Positions 6,748 through 14,123 of a stretch of 29,629 bases of DNA are shown one piece after another (within the stretch, counting starts at the first letter, position 1; each line of letters opens with the position of its first letter). Under the pieces are notes generated by a model. The model was given only the letters and a program-made list of their open reading frames with translations, ran no database searches and had not been told where the DNA came from. Made by a program: the position numbers and the translations under genes. Source of the DNA: an uncultured Clostridia bacterium. Lineage in GTDB: Bacteria > Bacillota > Clostridia > Lachnospirales > Anaerotignaceae. The stretch spans positions 1 to 29,629 of the forward strand of contig CAJUJJ010000036.1 in assembly GCA_910586765.1 (NCBI GenBank), read 5' to 3'.

Positions 6748-8136
6748 TTATGCCTCTATGTTATTTTTATTTCTTCCAAATATGAGATTGTAAAAAATTG
6801 GAAGTAAAAATAATACTACAATTACTGCAAACAATCCATTTCCTTTCACAAATTTAGATAAATTTCCAAACACAATACCAACAACAGTAAAGTCTGCATC
6901 AGAAAATGTAGTATTTGCAAAGCCAAAAGAACCTAACACTGGAAGTAATGCTGCTGCGAGGAAGGTTACTGCAATTCCATGAATAAAAGAACCTATAACA
7001 CAACCTTTCAAACCTCCTGTTGCATTTCCACATACACCTGCTGTTGCACCACAGAAGAAATGTACTACTGCACCTGGCAGTATAATTGCAACTGACATAC
7101 CAGACTGTCCCATCATTGCCAAAACTGCTAAAGCAACAATTCCACCAATAAAAGAGGATAAAAATCCAATTAATACTGCATTTGGTGCATATGGAAATAC
7201 AGTTGGACAATCTAAAGCAGGTTTTGCATTTGGTACAAGTTTTTCAGAAATGCCTTTAAATGCTGGCAAAATCTCTGCAATTAACATACGTACACCTGCT
7301 AATACGACATAAATACCAGCTGAAAATGTAATTGCATTGATAACAGAATATAATACCCAGTTACTGTCACCAAAAATTGCTGCTGCTTCACTATAATTGC
7401 TAAAATTTGCTACTCCCGCAACCACAATGTAGCAAAAGAACATTACAATTGCGATTGAAATTGTATTATCTCTAAGAAATGATAATCCTTGTGGAAATTT
7501 AACTTCTTCTGTTGTACGACCTTTTCCTTTTATTGCACATAATTTGCCAATTTTTGCACTCAGCCAGTAACAACTGCTTGCAAAATGTCCCAATGCTAGA
7601 GAATCATCTCCTGTAACTTCCTGCATTGTTGATTGCATTAACGCTGGAAATAATGCCATTACAAAGCCAAGTAATAAAGCACCGCCTATAATTAACTGTC
7701 CACCATTCAGTCCTGAAATAGATAAAATAATTGCAATCAAACAAGCCATATATAATGCATGGTGTCCTGTTAAAAATATGTATTTCCATTTTGAAAAACG
7801 TGCCATCACAATATTTGCACACATTCCTAAAGCAAATATTGCGGAAGTTTCTACTGCAAGTTCGTCTAATCCAAATGAAGTGATTGCCTCATTATTTGGT
7901 ACAACACCATGAACACCAAAGGCTAATTGAAATAAATCGCCAAATGGAATAATTGCATCTTGCACTACAGAGGCACCAGCATTTAATACAATAAATCCTA
8001 AAATCGTTTTAATTGTTCCTTTTATGACAGATTGAGAATCTTTTTTTTGTAGTAATAATCCTACCATTGCAATGAGTCCTACAAAAATTGCTGGCGTTGA
8101 TAAAATTTGTTGTATAAAATTTAAAATATTACGCAT
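6748..8136 (-). CDS. ulaA: PTS ascorbate-family EIIC sugar permease
   Basis: This 462-aa polytopic membrane protein has about 10-12 hydrophobic segments. It resembles UlaA/SgaT permeases from the N-terminus (PAIFVGLIAMVGLLLQKK) through GAVVHFFCGATAGVCGNATGG. It would carry the sugar across the membrane while EIIB phosphorylates it. The length matches UlaA (about 465 aa). The ATG at 8136 follows AGAGAGGGGG and lies 16 bp after the EIIA stop. The UlaA family uses an elevator mechanism and includes members for sugars other than ascorbate. With transketolase and transaldolase co-transcribed and no ascorbate catabolic genes, a ketopentose or related sugar is a better guess, but the sequence does not settle it. 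Confidence 0.9.
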   Translation of the reverse strand: MRNILNFIQQILSTPAIFVGLIAMVGLLLQKKDSQSVIKGTIKTILGFIVLNAGASVVQDAIIPFGDLFQLAFGVHGVVPNNEAITSFGLDELAVETSAIFALGMCANIVMARFSKWKYIFLTGHHALYMACLIAIILSISGLNGGQLIIGGALLLGFVMALFPALMQSTMQEVTGDDSLALGHFASSCYWLSAKIGKLCAIKGKGRTTEEVKFPQGLSFLRDNTISIAIVMFFCYIVVAGVANFSNYSEAAAIFGDSNWVLYSVINAITFSAGIYVVLAGVRMLIAEILPAFKGISEKLVPNAKPALDCPTVFPYAPNAVLIGFLSSFIGGIVALAVLAMMGQSGMSVAIILPGAVVHFFCGATAGVCGNATGGLKGCVIGSFIHGIAVTFLAAALLPVLGSFGFANTTFSDADFTVVGIVFGNLSKFVKGNGLFAVIVVLFLLPIFYNLIFGRNKNNIEA

Positions 8137-8152
8137 TTTTTGTCCCCCTCTC

Positions 8153-8581
8153 TTAATTAAAATAATTGTATAATGTTTCTGTATCCTTAGAGTTCAATAT
8201 CTGTTCAACCATTTTATTATCTTGTAAAAGTTCAGAAATAGACATTAATGCTTTTAAATGGCTGTCAGAATCAGCTGCAGCTAATGCCACAAATAACTGT
8301 GCTGTGGAATCTTCTCTATTAAACTGTACTTCATTTCTAAAAAGTGTGATGGCAATTTGACTTTTTAATACTCCTTGTTCTGCTCTTGCGTGTGGTAATG
8401 CAATAGATGGAGCGATTACAATATAAGGTCCAAGTTTTTCAATTCCAGAAATAATTGCCTCTTTATATTCTGGTTTCACATAGCCCCCTTCTTCTAATGG
8501 CATTACTGACTTTCGAACAGCATCTTTCCAATCAGCAGCTCTTTCTAAGATTTTTACATTTTTTCTGTCCAGTAAATCCAT
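8153..8581 (-). CDS. ulaC: PTS EIIA component (mannitol/fructose/ascorbate type)
   Basis: This 142-aa cytoplasmic protein is a PTS_EIIA_2 domain. His64 in the motif SIALPHARAEQG is the residue that accepts phosphate from HPr. The ATG at 8581 was chosen because GAAAGGAGA lies just upstream. The longer in-frame reading to 8749 starts inside the upstream terminator and is cysteine/tyrosine-rich noise. It is the first structural gene of the operon, preceded by its own promoter-like region and the regulator's terminator. The regulator's own C-terminal EIIA-like domain resembles it, so both may be phosphorylated by the same phosphorelay and report PTS traffic. Confidence 0.88.
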   Translation of the reverse strand: MDLLDRKNVKILERAADWKDAVRKSVMPLEEGGYVKPEYKEAIISGIEKLGPYIVIAPSIALPHARAEQGVLKSQIAITLFRNEVQFNREDSTAQLFVALAAADSDSHLKALMSISELLQDNKMVEQILNSKDTETLYNYFN

Positions 8582-8647
8582 GTTATTTTTTCTCCTTTCA
8601 CTTTTTATTTCCCTTTGTTTCTTTCTGCAAAAATCATAACATTTATC

Positions 8648-8676
8648 ATTATAAAATAGAAGTCCAAATGCAATCA
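8648..8676 (-). promoter_or_regulatory. Weak promoter-like site before the PTS operon
   Basis: TATAAT (8653-8648, minus strand) is a perfect -10 box 66 bases before the EIIA start. At 17-bp spacing the -35 position reads TGATTG, a poor match. A good -10 with a poor -35 is what an activator-dependent promoter would show, consistent with the PRD regulator encoded just upstream. This is inference only. Confidence 0.4.
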
Positions 8677-8737
8677 TATATTTGTGCAATAAACAATACT
8701 TATAATGTCCATTTTGACTATAACAGAATATAAAAAA

Positions 8738-8761
8738 AGAACACCACATAAGTGATGTTCT
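8738..8761 (-). terminator. Intrinsic terminator after the regulator gene
   Basis: On the minus strand, AGAACATCAC-TTAT-GTGGTGTTCT is followed by seven T. The hairpin begins within the stop codon of the regulator gene, so regulator and PTS operon are separate transcripts unless read-through is regulated. Confidence 0.8.
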
Positions 8762-10793
8762 AATCTGCTAATATATTTTCCAACTCCTGAAGAATAGCTT
8801 TATTAGTTTCAGATTTTAACAGCTTTTCTATCCCTTCAGAATTTTCTGCAATTTTTAAAATATCATTTAATATTTTAAGATGTTTTTCATGGTCTTCTGC
8901 TGCCAGAATAAATATTATTTCAGCTTTTTTACCTTCTTTGAAAAAAATAGGATTTTTAAATATTGTCATAGAAATATCCATTTTATTTACGCCATCTTCT
9001 GGTTTGGCGTGTGCTAACATAATATTATTTGTAATAAACATATAAGGACCATAATACATAGTTTGTGAAATAATAATATCTAAATACTTTTGTTCTATAC
9101 TTCCATTCTGTATCAAGCATTTTCCAGCAAAATAAATACTTTCTTGCCACATCATGTTTTCTTCTTTTATCTTAATTTTTGATAAATTTAAATATTCTAA
9201 TATGCCATTTTGTTTCTCTAATAAAGCTACATCTATATTTTGTGTTTCACTTTGCAAACATTGTACAATATCTCTTTTCAATTCTTTATAGTGTGATTGG
9301 TCTACATATTTTTTTATAACGTTAAATAATGTATCTGAAATTTTGTTTCTTGAACTGCTTTGTACTCGTTGATGATTTAAAATATATTTTCTATCTTCAT
9401 CAGTAAGGATAGGATTCACTAGAATAACGGGTAGCACACTTTTAATATTTACTGTGGAGATTACAAGGTCACAAATATCTTGCGCATTAAAAACATTCAT
9501 TGCAGCAACAACATTTACAATTTCCGCTTCTGGAAGTAATTTTTTAACTTCTCGTTTTATCATATTTCCTGTCGAAATTCCATTTGCACAAACAATTAAT
9601 ATTCGGAGTCTATCCCCACGATATTTAGATACCTTCAAATGTGCTCCAAAGTGTAGAGCTAAATATGCTACTTCACTATCTTGTATTGGAAAACCTACCA
9701 TCTGCTCTAAATATTGTGACACTATTTTTGTTATATCAAATAAATTAGGATATTCTCTTACAATATCATCACTCATGGGGTTTCCTATCTGTATTCCATA
9801 ACGATAACGATACATAGATGTTTTAATATGCACAAATAATGCTCGCTCCAATTCTTCTTTTGTTTCAAAATTCACACAAGCAATTTTTTCAAATTCTGTT
9901 ACTAATGCCTTTGTAATTCCATAAACAGATTTATCTGCTCGGTCTTCAAAAAATTCATCTGTTGCCACTGATATTCTCGACCCTAATAAATGAAGACATA
10001 AATATATTTTTTCGCTTTCTTCTAATTCTGAAAAATATTTTTGTATTAACTGATATTCCTTTGATTGAAAAATCTCATCTTTTTTTAAACCTGGAAAACA
10101 TAATTTTTCTTTATTATTTAGCATAACAGGTATTAAAGCTGCTATTGCTAATAAAATTCCCTCAACATATTCTACTCTTAATTCTTTTTGTAAAGCAGAT
10201 AATTGTTCGTAATGTTTTTGTATTTCATTTTTGTTAAAAAATTTAAGAACTCCACTATCAAATAGTGGTCTAAGCGTGCTAAAATATAAAAAAAACAATG
10301 CTCTTGCTCGAACAGCATCTCCAGCCACTTCATATCCTCTTTTAGGCTCATACTTTAAGATAAGACCATATTCATGAAACCTTTGTGTTACAATTCTCAT
10401 GTCGCCAAACACCGTGTTTCTGCTTACCTGACAAACTTCCATAATCTGCTCAATATAGACTGGAGCTTGACTATATATGATATAACAAATGATAATTTTA
10501 ACTCTTTCCGAAGGCAAAAATATATAGTAATCTTCTTGTATATTTTCTTTTAATAATGCTTCAATTTTAACTTTGTCTGGGTATGGAATCAATATACCCT
10601 TTCCACGTTCCATTTCTAATTCTTTTATTCCACGCTCGTCTAGCCATTCATTGATATTACATATATCATAATAACTACTTCTTTTTGATACTCCTGTTAT
10701 TTCTGCTATTTTTTGCATAGGAACAAAATCATTTTCTCGTAGAAGGAAATGTATAATTTTCTTGCAACGTTCACTAAGAATACATAATGCCAT
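8760..10793 (-). CDS. PRD-containing PTS transcription activator (MtlR/LicR type)
   Basis: The 677-aa modular regulator has N-terminal helix-turn-helix domains (about residues 1-70 and 95-155). PRD1 follows (about 200-290, His268 in CLHLLGSR), then PRD2 (about 300-395, His322 and His381). Next come an EIIB-like domain (about 397-490, Cys402 in LIVCANGIST) and a C-terminal EIIA-like domain (about 535-677, His595 in MLAHAKPEDG). Proteins of this build bind DNA and are tuned by PTS phosphorylation of the PRDs and EII domains. There is no RNA-binding CAT domain, so it is an activator rather than a BglG-type antiterminator. It is encoded upstream of the PTS operon on the same strand, has its own promoter and terminator, and most likely activates 8153-3993 when the sugar is present. 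Confidence 0.9.
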   Translation of the reverse strand: MALCILSERCKKIIHFLLRENDFVPMQKIAEITGVSKRSSYYDICNINEWLDERGIKELEMERGKGILIPYPDKVKIEALLKENIQEDYYIFLPSERVKIIICYIIYSQAPVYIEQIMEVCQVSRNTVFGDMRIVTQRFHEYGLILKYEPKRGYEVAGDAVRARALFFLYFSTLRPLFDSGVLKFFNKNEIQKHYEQLSALQKELRVEYVEGILLAIAALIPVMLNNKEKLCFPGLKKDEIFQSKEYQLIQKYFSELEESEKIYLCLHLLGSRISVATDEFFEDRADKSVYGITKALVTEFEKIACVNFETKEELERALFVHIKTSMYRYRYGIQIGNPMSDDIVREYPNLFDITKIVSQYLEQMVGFPIQDSEVAYLALHFGAHLKVSKYRGDRLRILIVCANGISTGNMIKREVKKLLPEAEIVNVVAAMNVFNAQDICDLVISTVNIKSVLPVILVNPILTDEDRKYILNHQRVQSSSRNKISDTLFNVIKKYVDQSHYKELKRDIVQCLQSETQNIDVALLEKQNGILEYLNLSKIKIKEENMMWQESIYFAGKCLIQNGSIEQKYLDIIISQTMYYGPYMFITNNIMLAHAKPEDGVNKMDISMTIFKNPIFFKEGKKAEIIFILAAEDHEKHLKILNDILKIAENSEGIEKLLKSETNKAILQELENILAD

Positions 10794-10868
10794 TTATTTA
10801 TTCCTCCTTCTCTAAATGTAAAATACTTTAATTCTCTAATGTGTTTTTGTATACCTTTTTATGAGGTT

Positions 10869-10897
10869 ATTATAAGTAATCATATTACTTTTATCAA
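10869..10897 (-). promoter_or_regulatory. Promoter of the PTS regulator with palindrome in its spacer
   Basis: On the minus strand, TTGATA (10897-10892), a 17-bp spacer and TATAAT (10874-10869) form a near-consensus promoter 75 bases before the start codon. The spacer holds the perfect inverted repeat AGTAAT-CAT-ATTACT (10875-10889), well placed for a repressor or for autoregulation. No riboswitch-like structure is evident in the leader. Confidence 0.75.
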
Positions 10898-11150
10898 TCA
10901 TTTTTGAATACTAATTATTGCATAATAATGTGCAATTCTCATTACTGTAAAACTTTATATTCCTATTTTTTTATTTTAAAGTACATCATAAAAGAGATAT
11001 TTATATTAAAAAATTTTTTCTTTAAAAAAATAAAATAAATATTAAAATTCCTTACAGTAAATAAAATCTATTTTTAAAAAATAATGAAATTTTTTTGACC
11101 AGTTTTCAAACTCCTAAATAAATTAGGAAATAATTGGTAATATTAAAAAT
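10898..11150. other. AT-rich intergenic stretch without recognisable genes
   Basis: This is upstream of the regulator promoter. It is almost entirely A and T, with one short inverted repeat (TCCTAA-ATAAA-TTAGGA, 11112-11128). I see no open reading frame with a ribosome binding site and no RNA gene. It joins directly to the structured repeat starting at 11151. Confidence 0.5.
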
Positions 11151-11280
11151 TTGTATACAAAGCTATGCCTAAACCAATTGCAAGCAGGGGAAAAGGATAT
11201 CCCTTTCCTCGCTTGTTGGTGTTCCCCCAAACCCCTAATACAAATTTTTTTAAAATTTGTAAAACGCCTTCGGCGTGACT
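11151..11280. repeat. Multi-hairpin dispersed repeat, copy A
   Basis: These 130 bp align without gaps to 29501-29629. In order, the unit holds: TTGTATACAA; a long interrupted palindrome centred on GGATATCC, flanked by CAAGC and GCTTG; a TTGG...CCAA hairpin; an A/T-rich hairpin ACAAAT...ATTTGT (11240-11245 and 11255-11260); and ACGCC-TTC-GGCGT. Copy B has GCAAAT...ATTTGC at the A/T-rich hairpin, a paired A-T to G-C change that keeps the stem. Copy A has mismatches in the first two hairpins and looks more degenerate. It could be a structured RNA, an oriT-like or other single-strand DNA site, or a non-autonomous element. It lies between the PTS cargo and the integration/replication module. Confidence 0.75.
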
Positions 11281-11372
11281 TTTCCTTTTTTTGGAATGTC
11301 GTTTTCATTGTACTACATATAAATTTTGCTATAGAAAATAAAGCCATTTTTGCTAAAATTTTTAATTAAAAA

Positions 11373-11690
11373 ATTTTTTGTATTTTTAAAATGCTGTAAA
11401 AAAATCTTTCTCTTAACGGTTCAATATAGAAAATTTTTTTAATTTTTTTGATGTATTATTAACAAGAATTACTGTCAAAAAATAAAACTATTTTTATGTA
11501 AATTCTGCAAAAAAATCTCTCCATTAACAATTTAAAACAGAAAATTTCTTTGCTTTATTTTTGATACTATAAATAAATATTACTATTTTAAATAAAACTA
11601 TCTTCATATAAATTTTACAAAAAAAATTCTCTCTTAGCAGCCTAAAAAAGAAGTTTGTTCTATTTCTTTTTTGCCATTAAGAAAGAATAT
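11373..11690. repeat. Degenerate tandem repeat, about 110-bp period, three copies
   Basis: Three units align on the anchor CTG(T/C)AAAAAAATCT starting at 11394, 11505 and (as TTACAAAAAAAATTCT) 11615, giving steps of 111 and 110 bp. Each contains, in order, an AAAACTAT-like segment, the anchor, a TTAAC/TTAGC segment and an (A)GAAAATTT segment. The sequence is AT-rich with no coding potential I can support. It lies between structured repeat A and the terminator of the second module. Confidence 0.6.
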
Positions 11691-11719
11691 CTATAAAAAA
11701 TGCTATATGCCCTATTTGC

Positions 11720-11824
11720 GTTGTAGTTACAACACTTCTGAAGGCTGTTTTTATTTTATTGACTTTAATACTTCTATTTATACTCATTCTTAAAAACGTT
11801 GTACATACAACATTTCCGAATGCC
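11720..11824. repeat. Pair of direct repeats, each holding a GTTGTA/TACAAC palindrome
   Basis: At 11720-11746 and 11798-11824 the sequences share the pattern GTTGTANNTACAACA(C/T)TT(C)TGAA-GC, with 15-19 identical positions over 27. Each carries a palindrome (GTTGTAG-TTACAAC and GTTGTAC-ATACAAC). They may be protein-binding half-sites. A 65-codon frame crosses them, but I do not regard it as a gene. Confidence 0.45.
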
Positions 11825-11891
11825 AGTAATATACATCTGTTTCCAATCACTGCTTTTTGTATTGAAAAAAGCAATTCCTCTTGTCAACTAA

Positions 11892-11920
11892 AAAACAGAA
11901 ACGTGACACGTTTCTGTTTT
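11892..11920 (-). terminator. Terminator at the left end of the second module
   Basis: AAAACAGAAACGTG-A-CACGTTTCTGTTTT is a perfect 14-bp inverted repeat. On the minus strand it is followed by a run of five T. It lies about 20 bases after the stop of the 77-aa gene and should end the leftward int-RHH-ATPase-77aa transcription. Confidence 0.85.
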
Positions 11921-11939
11921 AGGTAAACAAGGAAAAATC

Positions 11940-12173
11940 CTACCATCGAAAGTTAGAGTGAATCCCTTTTCTATCTAAATATTCTTGCCTAGCTTTTTCC
12001 TTTTCTTCTTCTGTTGGAGCAGTCTTGTATTTGGTATACAATTTTCTATTAACTATTCTATCCAGTTTTTCATTTAATTGATTTACGATTTTTTCTTCTT
12101 CATTACAACATTCAAAAATATGGTATTGAATCAGTAATAGAAATAAATCTTCACTAATCTGCACTTGTTTCAT
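11940..12173 (-). CDS. Conserved 77-aa small protein of the second module
   Basis: This 77-aa acidic/basic helical protein runs from MKQVQISEDLFLLLIQYHIF to the C-terminal segment YTKYKTAPTEEEKEKARQEY and a final HSNFRW. The ATG at 12173 was chosen because AAGGGGAT lies 8 nt upstream and because the truncated paralogue at bases 1-61 begins at the same residue; seven further upstream codons lack such support. No enzymatic motif is visible. I recall similar small proteins on clostridial conjugative and integrative elements, where their role is unknown. Its fixed place next to the iteron array in both modules suggests a part in replication, partition or relaxosome function, as inference. It is the last gene of the module before the terminator at 11892-11920. 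Confidence 0.75.
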   Translation of the reverse strand: MKQVQISEDLFLLLIQYHIFECCNEEEKIVNQLNEKLDRIVNRKLYTKYKTAPTEEEKEKARQEYLDRKGIHSNFRW

Positions 12174-12197
12174 ACTGCCATCCCCTTTTTGCATTTT

Positions 12198-12617
12198 GCG
12201 TCAGTTGCGTCGATATTTTTGATATATCCTCTGTTGTGTAAAATATCGACGCATATCGACGCACTTTTTGTTTTTTTACCTAAACTTACATACCTTTATA
12301 AAAATCTCTAATTGCCTGTTTTCCTTGATTTTATCGTAATTTCTCGCATTTCCTTCTTTCCTTTTTTCGTTTTGCGTCAGTTGCGTCGATATTTTTGATA
12401 TCCCCTCTGTTGTGTAAAATATCGACGCATATCGACGCACTTTTTTACTTTTTATCCAAATTTATATGCTTCTATCAAAATTTCTAATTGCTTGTTTTCC
12501 TTGATTTTATCGTAATTTCTGGCATTTTCCTTTTTTCATTTTTTTACTTTGCGTCAGTTGTGTCGATATTTTTAATATGCCTCTCGTTGTGTAAAATATC
12601 GACACATATCGACGCAC
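12198..12617. repeat. Iteron-like array of three 67-bp units with 176-bp period (candidate origin)
   Basis: The units start at 12198, 12374 and 12551 (steps 176 and 177). Each holds GCGTCAG, the inverted repeat TGCGTCGATATTTT ... AAAATATCGACGCA, and a further ATCGACGCAC half-site. In the third unit both arms change together (TGTGTCGATATTTT ... AAAATATCGACACA), so the symmetry is kept. The spacers between units are also conserved (CTAATTGC(C/T)TGTTTTCCTT and following). The array ends 5 bp from the stop of the ATPase gene. Compared with the left element's TGTGACGATATTTT, only two positions of the 14-bp half-site differ, and the central CTCTGTTGT segment is shared. Confidence 0.85.
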
Positions 12618-12621
12618 TTTT

Positions 12622-13746
12622 TTACTCTTTTCCATCTATTACACGTTTTAAACAAATTTTTCTCTCATGCCCACGTTTGTTTTCATACTGAATTCCATAT
12701 TCTTGTAAAAGTCGGCTATTCAACACATTTAATTTTCTGGTAATCACATTTGCTTGTATCTGCATATTGGGCAATTTTTCAACCAGTTCTGTCGCTGTTC
12801 CTTGCCACTCTGGATTTTCTTCTGTTAATAACAAATTGATAGCCTCTAAAAGCGGATTGATTGGCTCTTTCCACAATTCCGTTTCTGCCTTCTTAAAATT
12901 CCAGATACAACGCTCTCTATCAAATTCAATCGTCAATTTCTGGTCTGGCTGGTCACGCCCTGCAATATCTAACACAGCAATATTATCTGTACGTTTTTTC
13001 TTCTGCATAATGAAAGCTCCGTCCGCCGCCCCCAAAAGTCCATTCGTTCCAGAAATCATTTCAAAACTGTCTTCTGACTGCAACTTTCTCGTGTGATGTA
13101 CCACCAAAACACAAACATTATGTTTGTCGCTGAACTGTTTTAACTTTGTCACAATATCATAGTCGCTAGAGTAACTATACCTATCGTCTCCAACTTCTCT
13201 TATTTTTTGAAGTGTGTCAATCATAATTAACTTTGTGTCAGAGTGTTCTTTCATAAATTTGCTAAGTTGTTCTTCCAAACCTTCGTTCAAAGATTTTGAC
13301 ATGGTAGCAAAATAAAAATTACTTGTGCTTTCCATACCAAACATTTTTGAAAGTCGTTTTTGCAGTCTGCTGAAATCATCTTCCAATGCTAAATATAATA
13401 CACTACCTTGATTGACTTTGTAATTCCATAGTGGAATACCCATACTGACATGATAGCCTAATTGTGCCATAAAAAACGATTTTCCCACCTTTGGAGCACC
13501 GACGAAAAGATATGTGCCATTGTAAATTAGTCCATCAACAATAGGGACTTTTGGCGGAAAAGCTGTATCATATAATTCTTCCATCGTAATCGTATATAAC
13601 ACCCCCTGTTCAAAATTTTTTACATAATTTGCTGTCTGTAAGTTGCTTTTTTGCTGGTTTTCTGTTAGAATAATATTAGTTTTTAGTGATTGTCCTTTGT
13701 CTGTTGCAGCAGATGTTATAGGGACAATCTTTTTTTCTTTACTCAT
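12622..13746 (-). CDS. RepA-like RecA-fold AAA ATPase of the second module
   Basis: This 374-aa protein is closely similar to the ATPase at 533-1648 from residue 45 to about 300. It has the same Walker A position (GAPKVGKS, 83-90), a Walker B LIMID, and VVHHTRK. The N-terminal 45 residues and the C-terminal 70 residues have diverged. The C-terminal region looks like a winged helix that may read the module-specific origin repeats. The ATG at 13746 follows AAGGAGG; a 14-codon extension to 13788 is not supported. The expected role is origin unwinding of the excised circle, as for RepA-type helicases. The ribbon-helix-helix gene lies immediately upstream (stop at 13778), and the iteron array is immediately downstream. 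Confidence 0.8.
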   Translation of the reverse strand: MSKEKKIVPITSAATDKGQSLKTNIILTENQQKSNLQTANYVKNFEQGVLYTITMEELYDTAFPPKVPIVDGLIYNGTYLFVGAPKVGKSFFMAQLGYHVSMGIPLWNYKVNQGSVLYLALEDDFSRLQKRLSKMFGMESTSNFYFATMSKSLNEGLEEQLSKFMKEHSDTKLIMIDTLQKIREVGDDRYSYSSDYDIVTKLKQFSDKHNVCVLVVHHTRKLQSEDSFEMISGTNGLLGAADGAFIMQKKKRTDNIAVLDIAGRDQPDQKLTIEFDRERCIWNFKKAETELWKEPINPLLEAINLLLTEENPEWQGTATELVEKLPNMQIQANVITRKLNVLNSRLLQEYGIQYENKRGHERKICLKRVIDGKE

Positions 13747-13777
13747 TGGTTTTCCTCCTTTTTTGACATTCCATTTC

Positions 13778-14101
13778 TTAGTTTTCATTTTTCATACCTT
13801 GCATTGTAATAGTAATTAAATTGATAGCATCCAATAAATCTTGAGATACTTTGTTACCTGCTTCAATACGATTTGGTTCGTTCAGTACATTCTTCAACTC
13901 ACTTTTGAGTGCCTTATACACTTTTGGATTTCCTGTTACTTCAATTTTTCTTTTCTGCAAACAACAAATAATAACATCTTGTTTGCTCATATCTGATAAT
14001 CTGACTGCTGTTTCAATTTGCTTATCTTCCTCTGGAGAAACTCTAAAAGATACTGTTTTATTTCTCCATCGCCCTTGTTTGTCTAATTTTTTTATTGACA
14101 T
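13778..14101 (-). CDS. Ribbon-helix-helix DNA-binding protein of the second module
   Basis: This 107-aa protein has the same length as its paralogue at 1645-1968 and a near-identical N-terminal signature, LDKQGRWRNKTVSFRVSPEE. A strand plus two helices follow (about residues 15-50), fitting a MobC/CopG-type ribbon-helix-helix domain. The ATG at 14101 follows GGAG with 7-nt spacing; the longer reading to 14137 lacks a site. It lies between int (stop 14124) and the ATPase. The conserved DKQGRWRNKTVSFR block suggests a shared structural or partner-binding role, while the helices that differ could set DNA specificity for the different iterons. No relaxase is encoded nearby, so autonomous conjugative mobilisation is not supported. 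Confidence 0.72.
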   Translation of the reverse strand: MSIKKLDKQGRWRNKTVSFRVSPEEDKQIETAVRLSDMSKQDVIICCLQKRKIEVTGNPKVYKALKSELKNVLNEPNRIEAGNKVSQDLLDAINLITITMQGMKNEN

Positions 14102-14123
14102 AACAACACTCCTTTTGTAAAAT

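Noticed and set aside
8153..8749. Longer 198-aa EIIA protein
   Set aside because: The extension starts in the upstream terminator and crosses the promoter-like region. GGAGA supports the start at 8581.
8738..8761. BglG-type antiterminator target (RAT) overlapping the terminator
   Set aside because: The regulator has DNA-binding helix-turn-helix domains and no CAT RNA-binding domain, and I see no RAT-like sequence overlapping the hairpin.
11123..11369. Small proteins of about 70 codons on either strand
   Set aside because: Both frames lie over the multi-hairpin repeat and would be artefacts of it. Neither has a ribosome binding site.
11677..11874. 65-codon leftward frame
   Set aside because: It spans the paired GTTGTA/TACAAC direct repeats, has no ribosome binding site, and the repeated phrases in its translation simply mirror the DNA repeats.
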